The notes beneath the pieces are model-generated. The model had not been told where the DNA came from, ran no database searches, and saw only the letters and a list, made by a program, of their open reading frames with translations. Of a DNA stretch of 49,686 nucleotides, positions 43,730 to 49,686 are shown piece after piece (positions within the stretch are counted from its first letter, which is position 1; every line of letters starts with the position of its first letter). This DNA comes from Cytophagaceae bacterium UBA7467 (lineage in GTDB: Bacteria; Bacteroidota; Bacteroidia; Cytophagales; Spirosomataceae): assembly GCA_002479785.1 (NCBI GenBank), contig DLPD01000029.1, forward strand, positions 204,161-253,846. Reading direction: 5' to 3'. Both the position numbers and the translations under genes were made by a program.

Positions 43730-44275
43730 ATGCGGAATTTAATCGGAATGCTAGCGATCCTATTTGTAGGTTTAGGTGCTTGTGTACAAGAACCTAGCTT
43801 CAGCTCAACGCCTACGATTTCATTTAAATCGATTCAAAAGATCACGAAAACAAGTAATGACGGTTTTGGAGGAACGACAAAAATTGATTCCGTCATTATG
43901 AGCATTAACTTTCAAGATGGAGAAGGAGACTTAGGACTAACGGAAGCGCAATTAAAATCTGACATTAAATACAAGGATTTTCGCAATTTCGAAGTGGAGG
44001 TCATGTTGCAAAAAAATGGGGTCTTTATTCCTATCACTTTAACGCCGGCCTTAGGCGGTTTGATGAATTTCAACTTCAAACCGAATCAAAAATCAGGACC
44101 CATTGAAGGCAGCATTGATTATTCTACCCAATTCGTCTATGCTTTTTACAAAGGGTATAGTCCGCAGTTTACGGCAAAAAATGACACCTTAAAGTTTAAG
44201 ATTTTTATCCGGGATAATGCTTTTAACAAAAGCAACACCATCGAAACAGACCCCATAGTCATCTTTAAAGACTAA
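43730..44275 (+). CDS. Lipoprotein of unknown function
   Basis: This 181-residue protein has a lipobox signal (MRNLIGMLAILFVGLGACVQ, cysteine at 18). The mature part has DGEGDLGL (an acidic, calcium-binding-like stretch) and beta-rich sequence to FIRDNAFNKSNTIETDPIVIF. It probably sits on the membrane surface. I recognise no family with confidence. It ends four bases inside the convergent gene (CTAA). Confidence 0.72.
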   Translation: MRNLIGMLAILFVGLGACVQEPSFSSTPTISFKSIQKITKTSNDGFGGTTKIDSVIMSINFQDGEGDLGLTEAQLKSDIKYKDFRNFEVEVMLQKNGVFIPITLTPALGGLMNFNFKPNQKSGPIEGSIDYSTQFVYAFYKGYSPQFTAKNDTLKFKIFIRDNAFNKSNTIETDPIVIFKD

Positions 44276-45690
44276 AGAGATTTCAGTTTTTGGTAGATTC
44301 CCGGCTGCAGACGGTAGGTAAACATTCGTTGATCCCGCTCATCAAGTTGAACATCTAATATTTCTTGATCAATAAACAGCAATCCTAACGTTTTTGTAAA
44401 ATTCTCAATCAACTTTGCTCTAAACTGACGCTGCGATTCCGGAGAACTTTTATGTTTGCCAAAGAAGGCAATTATTTGATGTCCATTCACGAAACCTTGC
44501 TCGTAATTCAAAATCAAGAAGTCCAAGAACATCCGCTCATTTGCGCCTAACATAAATCGGATCGATTTCTTTAGTTTGTTCCGTTGATAACGACGGTACA
44601 ATTGAAAGGCAAAAATTAATAAAATTAACACAGCAAGGGAAACCAAGGCAAGGGAAAACTTTTCATACCAAGGACTTTGGTCTAAGGTTCCTAAATAAGA
44701 AGACTCTCGCAATACTTGACTGATCAATAAATGAGAAAAAGTGGCTTCTCTATTAACGGTCCTTTCAATCTGACTTGACCAAAGTAAACTATCCCCATTC
44801 ACCCGCATATAGGTTTCCACTTCCTCTCCACCCTGGGTGTTTAAGAAAATACGATGTGGATTTGTCCATTGGTAAACTTTGAAATCATCTTCCACATCAA
44901 TGATAAGCATCGTGTCATAGGGATATTCCTCGTTCGGTTTGTCGGCGATTATAAAATATCGGCCCGTAAAAAGGTAATGTTTGGATTCTTTCGTTTTCAA
45001 AAAATCTCGAACCTCCTGCAATTTAATTTCCCCTAGACGAGTAAATTTTTGATTAAAAAAATCAAATTCATACATCCCAAAGTCTCGATTGAAGGCTGTT
45101 TTCTTTTCGGTATCATTCATTTCCACCGTACTTAATACGTAGAAGCGATCTTTCTTTGGAGCATAACCAAACAAGCCGTCAAAAATCGAGGAAGGAACAT
45201 CGCCATCTGCCGAAATTGACAACCATTCTTTTCCAATAAAATCATATTTGGTTAATATATTAGACGAATGCCAAAACCCATATCCACCAAACGAATACAA
45301 CTCATCACCCCGCATAAAAACAGCGTTTTTACAGTTTATCCCTCTGTAAAATGTTTTATCCAATCGCTTCAAGGACCAATTTGACTTATCCAAAAGATAA
45401 ACTTGGCCCGTGCAGTGTATGGTCAAGTAATAGGTTGAGGTTTTATTTATCCGAAATTCATGAACTCCTTCTGAGGTAGGCATTAGATCCTGAAAATTCA
45501 CTTTCTCCGTCCGAACTGTATCTAGTCGAATCCATCCGTCCCTCGGGTTAAAACGTGAAATTTCATGGGTATTTAAATTTAGCCGCAAAAAGCTAGAGGT
45601 ATTTTCCTCTTGCCACTTAATAAACTGTGCCTGTACTGTAAAGCCAATTAGGAGAACAAACAAAAAGAACGAACTCGCTTTTTTTAGCAT
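44272..45690 (-). CDS. Membrane protein with exported propeller and cytoplasmic winged-helix-like domain
   Basis: This 472-residue protein has a signal peptide (MLKKASSFFLFVLLIGFTVQA), then an exported region (about 22-340) with kelch-like propeller features (LYSFGGYGFW then LTKYDFIGKEW), one membrane segment (about 345-364), and a cytoplasmic C-terminal 110 residues. That tail (for instance ERMFLDFLILNYEQGFVNG, then RAKLIENFTKTLGLLFID and RDQRMFTYRLQPG) has helix-helix-hairpin order that could be a winged-helix DNA-binding domain; this is inference. The design would suit a membrane-bound sensor-regulator. The ATG at 45690 is chosen for the signal peptide and promoter at 45710-45739. Confidence 0.65.
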   Translation of the reverse strand: MLKKASSFFLFVLLIGFTVQAQFIKWQEENTSSFLRLNLNTHEISRFNPRDGWIRLDTVRTEKVNFQDLMPTSEGVHEFRINKTSTYYLTIHCTGQVYLLDKSNWSLKRLDKTFYRGINCKNAVFMRGDELYSFGGYGFWHSSNILTKYDFIGKEWLSISADGDVPSSIFDGLFGYAPKKDRFYVLSTVEMNDTEKKTAFNRDFGMYEFDFFNQKFTRLGEIKLQEVRDFLKTKESKHYLFTGRYFIIADKPNEEYPYDTMLIIDVEDDFKVYQWTNPHRIFLNTQGGEEVETYMRVNGDSLLWSSQIERTVNREATFSHLLISQVLRESSYLGTLDQSPWYEKFSLALVSLAVLILLIFAFQLYRRYQRNKLKKSIRFMLGANERMFLDFLILNYEQGFVNGHQIIAFFGKHKSSPESQRQFRAKLIENFTKTLGLLFIDQEILDVQLDERDQRMFTYRLQPGIYQKLKSL

Positions 45691-45709
45691 AGAATGGTGG
45701 TTGCGTCCC

Positions 45710-45739
45710 CAAAAATAACTAATTTTGCAAATTAACAAG
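45710..45739 (-). promoter_or_regulatory. Promoter of the propeller/TM gene
   Basis: CTTG (45736-45739, near TTTG) is followed after 18 bases by TATTTTTG (45710-45717). The start would be near 45703, 13 bases before the ATG at 45690. Confidence 0.5.
45720..45727 (+). promoter_or_regulatory. Possible -7 element of psd
   Basis: TAATTTTG lies 31 bases upstream of the psd ATG, predicting a leader of about 25 bases. The nearest TTG is 16 bases upstream of it, so the -33 spacing is short. It overlaps the promoter of the divergent gene. Confidence 0.35.
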
Positions 45740-45758
45740 GTTATTTAGCATTCAGCGC

Positions 45759-46418
45759 ATGACATTACATAGAGAAGGACGTACCCTACTATTCACTTCA
45801 TTACTCATCGTATTAGGTATTAATGGCCTGGTTGCGTATTTCTTCCCTGAAAATGTGTATTTGAGAGAGAGTATCGTAGTAATCACCTCCTTGTTTTATT
45901 TGATAATCCTACAGTTTTTCCGCGTTCCTAAGCGCCACACGGTGCTAGATCCTAAAAACATCATTGCTCCGGCAGATGGTAAAGTTGTGGTAATCGAGGA
46001 GACCGTCGAAACAGAATATTTTAAGGGTCCTCGCCGTCAGGTTTCGATCTTTATGTCTCCTATCAACGTACACGTGAATTTCAACCCTATATCAGGTATT
46101 GTATCTTATTTCAAATACCACCCTGGTAAATTCCTAGTGGCTTGGCATCCAAAATCGAGTACCGAAAATGAGCGCACTACCTATGTTGTGAAGCACGAAA
46201 ATGGAACAGAAGTGCTATTCCGTCAGATTGCAGGAGCCTTAGCCAAACGTATTTGTTGGTATGCGAAAGAGGGGGATGCCGTTGTTCAGGGAACGGAATT
46301 TGGTTTCATTAAATTCGGTAGCCGAATTGATATCTATCTGCCATTAGATGCAGAAATCTGCGTAAACATCGACGACAAGCCAGTAGGTGGCGAAACGGTG
46401 ATTGCTAGATTAGCCTAG
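45759..46418 (+). CDS. psd: Phosphatidylserine decarboxylase
   Basis: This 219-residue enzyme converts phosphatidylserine to phosphatidylethanolamine. It has two N-terminal membrane segments (about 10-29 and 38-53), IIAPADGKVVVIEE, SIFMSPINVHVNFNPISG and GFIKFGSRIDI, in which G187-S188 is the self-cleavage site that yields the pyruvoyl group. The short length is typical of the PSD class used by Bacteroidota. It ends by overlapping the msrC stop (CTAG). Confidence 0.95.
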   Translation: MTLHREGRTLLFTSLLIVLGINGLVAYFFPENVYLRESIVVITSLFYLIILQFFRVPKRHTVLDPKNIIAPADGKVVVIEETVETEYFKGPRRQVSIFMSPINVHVNFNPISGIVSYFKYHPGKFLVAWHPKSSTENERTTYVVKHENGTEVLFRQIAGALAKRICWYAKEGDAVVQGTEFGFIKFGSRIDIYLPLDAEICVNIDDKPVGGETVIARLA

Positions 46419-46906
46419 ACCCAGCAAGTCCACGATTCCTCAATTAATCTAATAATTTTTTCTAGACCTTGCTGATCCACTTCAGAAAAGTCTGCTAATT
46501 GATCTGAATCCAGATCAAACACCAGTACGACTTCTCCATTCACAATCGCTGGCAAGACAATCTCCGATTTAGAGGCTGAAGCGCAGGCAATATGCCCTGG
46601 GAATGCCTCTACATCCGGCACTAGCACCGTCTCTTTTGTTGTATAGGCATGTCCGCAAACTCCTTTGTGAAAGGGGATTCGAGTACAGGCCACTGGGCCT
46701 TGGAAAGGTCCTAATACAAGTTGACCTTCTTTTGTCAGATAAAAGCCTACCCAGAAAAAACCAAACACCTCATGCACCGCCGCTGCGATATTGGCTAAGT
46801 TGGCGTATTTGTCGGTTTCTCCAGCTAGGAGCGATTGAATTTGGGGAAATAAAGACGCGTATTTTTCAGCACGTGTTCCCTCAATTTTGACTAAATCCTC
46901 TGCCAT
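46415..46906 (-). CDS. msrC: Free methionine-(R)-sulfoxide reductase
   Basis: This 163-residue GAF-domain enzyme reduces free Met-R-sulfoxide. The three family cysteines are visible with the known spacing: C74 (VACTRIPF), C84 (KGVCGHAY) and C108 (HIACASASKSEIVLP), matching C84/C94/C118 of the E. coli enzyme. It is the last gene of the tight minus-strand operon beginning with the alpha/beta hydrolase, and starts two bases after the upstream gene. Confidence 0.92.
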   Translation of the reverse strand: MAEDLVKIEGTRAEKYASLFPQIQSLLAGETDKYANLANIAAAVHEVFGFFWVGFYLTKEGQLVLGPFQGPVACTRIPFHKGVCGHAYTTKETVLVPDVEAFPGHIACASASKSEIVLPAIVNGEVVLVFDLDSDQLADFSEVDQQGLEKIIRLIEESWTCWV

Positions 46907-46907
46907 T

Positions 46908-47381
46908 TTATGCGAAATAACGTTGTAACCACGTGTTGTTTGCTGTTTGCAGCCAGCCTGCGCGGTAAGCGCCTAGTGACTCCGTTTGTAGGGGAATAAT
47001 TTGAGCGGTTGGCGTTAACTTTGGATTATTTTTTAACCCTGCTAAAGGAATCAAGGTTAGCTCGTCACCTTCCACTACTGCTGTGCTGCGATCGAAGAAA
47101 TCGATTCCTAGGTTAGCTCCCATCTCCTTAAACCAACGCGTCGACGCATCGATAGAACAGCCAGAAGCTGCATTCACGGTTTCATCCACCGCGATGACGA
47201 TCACTTGCTGAAAGCGAATTTCGAAGGACGCATTTAATCCAGCACCGTGTGCCGCCCATTGGGTTAAAGCGGGGGCTAAATAGTCCTGAATGGCTTGGGT
47301 TTCTGACTCCGTAAAAGGTCGGTTTGCCTGATAAACCCATACACGGGAATGATCAGGCATTTGTTCAATGGGTAAATACAT
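46908..47381 (-). CDS. Conserved protein of unknown function
   Basis: I do not know the function of this 157-residue protein. It starts MYLPIEQMPDHSRVWVYQANRPF and has a conserved-looking QVIVIAVDETVNAASGCSIDASTRWFKEMG with one Cys in a GCSID motif, then GIDFFDRSTAVV and LTLIPLAGLKNNP. No signal peptide or membrane segment is visible, so it should be cytoplasmic. Related Bacteroidota proteins are often labelled ABC transporter ATPase, which cannot be right since no Walker motif exists. It lies between the CCG protein and msrC. Confidence 0.7.
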   Translation of the reverse strand: MYLPIEQMPDHSRVWVYQANRPFTESETQAIQDYLAPALTQWAAHGAGLNASFEIRFQQVIVIAVDETVNAASGCSIDASTRWFKEMGANLGIDFFDRSTAVVEGDELTLIPLAGLKNNPKLTPTAQIIPLQTESLGAYRAGWLQTANNTWLQRYFA

Positions 47382-47385
47382 ATGA

Positions 47386-48159
47386 TTACATCGATTGCTG
47401 TACTAATTCAGCTAAATCTACTACTTGGATGTGTTTTTCTTTTCCTACTTTATTGAGCCCATCTTGGACCATCACCATGCAAAATGGACATGTTAGGGCC
47501 ACTTTGCTGACGCCAGAATCGACCATTTCCTGGACTCTTTTCACTTGCACGTCCTCGCCTCCCGTTTCCGGCTCTTTGAAAACTTGTGCGCCACCCGCTC
47601 CACAGCAAAGGCCCTTTGTTCTACAACTTTTCAGTTCAATTAGTTCCTTTTTTAAGCCAGAAATTATCTCGCGAGGTGCCTCGTAGATCCCATTTCCCCT
47701 GCCTAAGTAGCAGGAATCGTGGTAGGCCACTTGCTCTAAGGAAGAGCCGTCGGAGGCTTTTATTTTTCCGGAACTGATTAATTCTGCCAAAAGCTGGCTG
47801 TGGTGAATCACCTCATAATTCCCACCTAACGTAGGGTATTCATTCTTTAAGGTATTAAAACAATGAGGACAGGCCGTCACTATTTTCTTCACGGAATATA
47901 GATTTAATACCTCAATATTAGACATGGCCTGCATCTGGAATAAAAACTCATTTCCAGCACGACGAGCCGGATCACCAGTACATGATTCCTCCGTGCCTAA
48001 AACAGCAAAACTAATCCCTAGCTTTTGCAATATTTCCGCAAAGGCCCGGGTTACTTTCTTATGCCGGTCATCGAAAGATCCTGCACAGCCTACCCAAAAA
48101 AGAAATTCCGGCTGCTCCCCCGCTGCGGCGAATTCAGCCATCGTTTTAATCGTCTCCAT
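47386..48159 (-). CDS. CCG-domain iron-sulfur protein (heterodisulfide reductase-like)
   Basis: This 257-residue protein has two cysteine-rich CCG domains: C25, C60, C97-PHC-C100 and C150, C185-C186-GAGG, C224-PFC-C227. Such domains in HdrB, GlpC and LutA bind unusual 4Fe-4S clusters or act in electron transfer. The N-terminal pair FWVGCAGSFDDR is typical of the Bacteroidota type. It probably works with another Fe-S membrane protein that is not in this window. It starts at the same base where the hydroxylase gene ends. Confidence 0.82.
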   Translation of the reverse strand: METIKTMAEFAAAGEQPEFLFWVGCAGSFDDRHKKVTRAFAEILQKLGISFAVLGTEESCTGDPARRAGNEFLFQMQAMSNIEVLNLYSVKKIVTACPHCFNTLKNEYPTLGGNYEVIHHSQLLAELISSGKIKASDGSSLEQVAYHDSCYLGRGNGIYEAPREIISGLKKELIELKSCRTKGLCCGAGGAQVFKEPETGGEDVQVKRVQEMVDSGVSKVALTCPFCMVMVQDGLNKVGKEKHIQVVDLAELVQQSM

Positions 48160-49028
48160 TATTTCTTCTGTTGCTCGCGCATTTGCGCCACTGTTAAACG
48201 ACTACCATCTTCACTCCAGCCAGGAGGCCCAAAAATATAACCTAATACTGCTCTCACGCTTTTTGCGTTGGCCACATCTTTCCCTATTTGAACCCATTCG
48301 TAAAACGCAATCTTAGCCGGATTATAGCTCTCAATCTGCTTGGTTAGGCCATAATGAGGTCGTTGATTTTCGCTCACAAAGGAACCGAATATCCGATCCC
48401 AAATAATCAATACCCCCGCATAATTGGTATCTAAATAATCTAAATCTGTCCCATGGTGCACCCGGTGGTGTGAAGGCGTATTCAAGATATATTCAAACCA
48501 GCGTGGCATCTTGTTAATCAATTCCGTGTGAATCCAGTATTGGTATAACAAACTTGTTTGCTGGAAGAACATCACGATAAATGGATGTACCCCCATTAAA
48601 GGTAACCAAAGCCAGAAAATAAAACCGCCTGATAAATTACCCGTCCAAGTTTGACGCAAAGCTGCGGCTAAATTATACTTAGGCGATGAATGGTGCACCA
48701 TATGGGAAGCCCAATAAAAACGAATCTCGTGAGAGATGCGGTGAACCCAATAATAAGTCAAATCCTCTCCAAAAAAGGCAAGTACCCATACGGGCCAACT
48801 TTGGCCTAAATCAAACCATCGCCAATGATTATACACATAAAACGAAGCCCCTGCAGTAATGGCCTTCGTCATAAATCCAATCCCTAAATTCCCAAGACCT
48901 AAACCGATCGAAGTCATCGAATCCTTTGCCTCCACAAAATCACGGTGCATTTTATAGACGATATAGGATTCTAAAAGAACCGTAAACAGGAAAAAAGGAA
49001 CCGCGTATAAAATTAATGTAGGACCCAT
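48159..49028 (-). CDS. Sterol desaturase / fatty acid hydroxylase family protein
   Basis: This 289-residue integral membrane di-iron enzyme has the histidine clusters HRISH (96-100), H109-MVHH (112-113) and HHRVHHGTD (187-192). Members hydroxylate or desaturate sterols, carotenoids and fatty acyl chains. About four membrane segments are seen. The substrate cannot be told; carotenoid or lipid modification is likely in Bacteroidota. Starts two bases after the hydrolase stop. Confidence 0.88.
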   Translation of the reverse strand: MGPTLILYAVPFFLFTVLLESYIVYKMHRDFVEAKDSMTSIGLGLGNLGIGFMTKAITAGASFYVYNHWRWFDLGQSWPVWVLAFFGEDLTYYWVHRISHEIRFYWASHMVHHSSPKYNLAAALRQTWTGNLSGGFIFWLWLPLMGVHPFIVMFFQQTSLLYQYWIHTELINKMPRWFEYILNTPSHHRVHHGTDLDYLDTNYAGVLIIWDRIFGSFVSENQRPHYGLTKQIESYNPAKIAFYEWVQIGKDVANAKSVRAVLGYIFGPPGWSEDGSRLTVAQMREQQKK

Positions 49029-49029
49029 G

Positions 49030-49686
49030 TCAATTTAATTTAACCACATCGCGCAAGAAAGCCTCTGACGACGCAATGGGTTTATCCGTTAATTTACCTA
49101 GCAGGTTCGACGTAATGACGTGGTTGCCTGAATTGGGAAATGCCTCCGACCTTTTTAAACCCGCCGGCGTACCTAATTGTTCAAACATCTCTTTCATTGC
49201 ATCCACCGAAACCACATTATCCTGGTGTTCATCATCCTTGTAATAATAGCCTAAAAAGACAGGCATTTTCACCTTTTCAAAGACTTCCTTCTTCATCGCG
49301 TGTGTCAATAAGTTCTGCACAGCCACCACACCTTCTAGTCGATAATGCAAACTCCAATTCTCCGCATGTCCCGGCGCCATCACCGGAATATCCCGGTAAT
49401 CACTGCCAGTTATCAGATGTGCCATTTGTAATCCCCACGGATTATCCAATAAGGTCGCATTGGGATCTTTGATCGCAATGCAAGGTCCGTAGAGCATCAA
49501 TGCTTTAATTTCGGGATGGTTAGCCGCTAAAACAAGCGACATCGCACCACCAAAAGACGTACCTAATACCACCACCTCATCACCTAATTTCTTCGCGATG
49601 GCATAGTAGTTTTCCACACTTTGATAATAGTCATCCGCCGTCACATTTGCATAGGTAGAATCAGAGTCCGGCACCCCATGACCTGC
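49030..49686 (-). CDS. Alpha/beta hydrolase, cut by the window end
   Basis: The visible part (219 residues) begins at the window edge with AGHGVPDSDS, whose GHG motif is typical of alpha/beta hydrolases just after the first strand. The nucleophile elbow VLGTSFGGAMSLVLA holds the catalytic serine; a later NSGNHVITS supplies the histidine, and PVFLGYYYKDDEHQDNVV the region of the acid. It probably is an esterase or lipase. A GTG at 49674 is not the true start, since the reading frame continues past the edge. Confidence 0.85.
   Translation of the reverse strand, partial: AGHGVPDSDSTYANVTADDYYQSVENYYAIAKKLGDEVVVLGTSFGGAMSLVLAANHPEIKALMLYGPCIAIKDPNATLLDNPWGLQMAHLITGSDYRDIPVMAPGHAENWSLHYRLEGVVAVQNLLTHAMKKEVFEKVKMPVFLGYYYKDDEHQDNVVSVDAMKEMFEQLGTPAGLKRSEAFPNSGNHVITSNLLGKLTDKPIASSEAFLRDVVKLN

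Overview
This 49.7 kb window looks like ordinary, gene-dense chromosome from a member of the phylum Bacteroidota, probably the class Cytophagia (Cytophagales). The evidence is the pattern of protein families (BshA, DUF6580, DUF4834, a short FtsL, an FtsI with a C-terminal PASTA domain, a TlpA-like exported thioredoxin), very weak Shine-Dalgarno sequences, and promoters of the Bacteroidota type (TTTG, about 18-21 bases, TAnnTTTG). The genus cannot be fixed from sequence alone. About 50 protein genes fill almost all of the window. There is no rRNA, tRNA, CRISPR array, insertion sequence or prophage, and no gene-free stretch longer than about 200 bases.

Layout. 0.1-2.3 kb: ribosomal protein operon rpsF-rpsR-rplI (minus strand) with its terminator, then a coiled-coil membrane protein. 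2.3-4.6 kb: a YggS-type PLP protein, greA and fmt. 4.6-7.8 kb: minus-strand operon purK-purE-LysM protein-M15 peptidase. 7.9-8.4 kb: a DUF6580 membrane protein. 8.5-17.1 kb: a partial division/cell wall (dcw) cluster, rsmH-ftsL-ftsI-murE-mraY, followed by aroA and an exported amidohydrolase. 17.2-19.1 kb: an exported TlpA-like protein and a PAP2 phosphatase. 19.1-23.5 kb: nhaD, a class I aminotransferase and an MsbA-like ABC exporter. 23.6-26.2 kb: three family 2-like glycosyltransferases. 26.2-27.2 kb: nuoC and nuoB alone. 27.3-32.2 kb: recG, yqgE, folK, bshA, purN. 32.2-38.1 kb: a tripartite RND efflux pump with a small membrane protein ahead of it. 38.2-41.6 kb: carB followed by two small membrane/exported proteins. 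41.7-46.4 kb: folA, moaE, a LuxE-like protein, a lipoprotein, a beta-propeller/TM/cytoplasmic-domain protein and psd. 46.4-49.7 kb: a tight minus-strand operon with msrC, an unknown protein, a CCG-domain Fe-S protein, a sterol desaturase-like hydroxylase and an alpha/beta hydrolase cut by the window end.

The genes cover de novo purine synthesis (purK, purE, purN), pyrimidine/arginine synthesis (carB), folate (folK, folA), peptidoglycan synthesis and division, envelope lipids and glycans (msbA-like, psd, glycosyltransferases), complex I (nuoBC) and redox defence (bshA, msrC). Several start codons can be decided because a promoter -7 element overlaps or lies downstream of the longest possible start (rpsF, carB, the tlpA-like gene, the luxE-like gene).

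I see no obvious new defence or mobile system. The items most worth a second look are an intrinsic terminator inside the greA leader, a membrane protein with a periplasmic propeller and a possible cytoplasmic winged-helix domain, the very high rate of convergent gene pairs whose stop codons overlap, and the relocated nuoBC pair and truncated dcw cluster.
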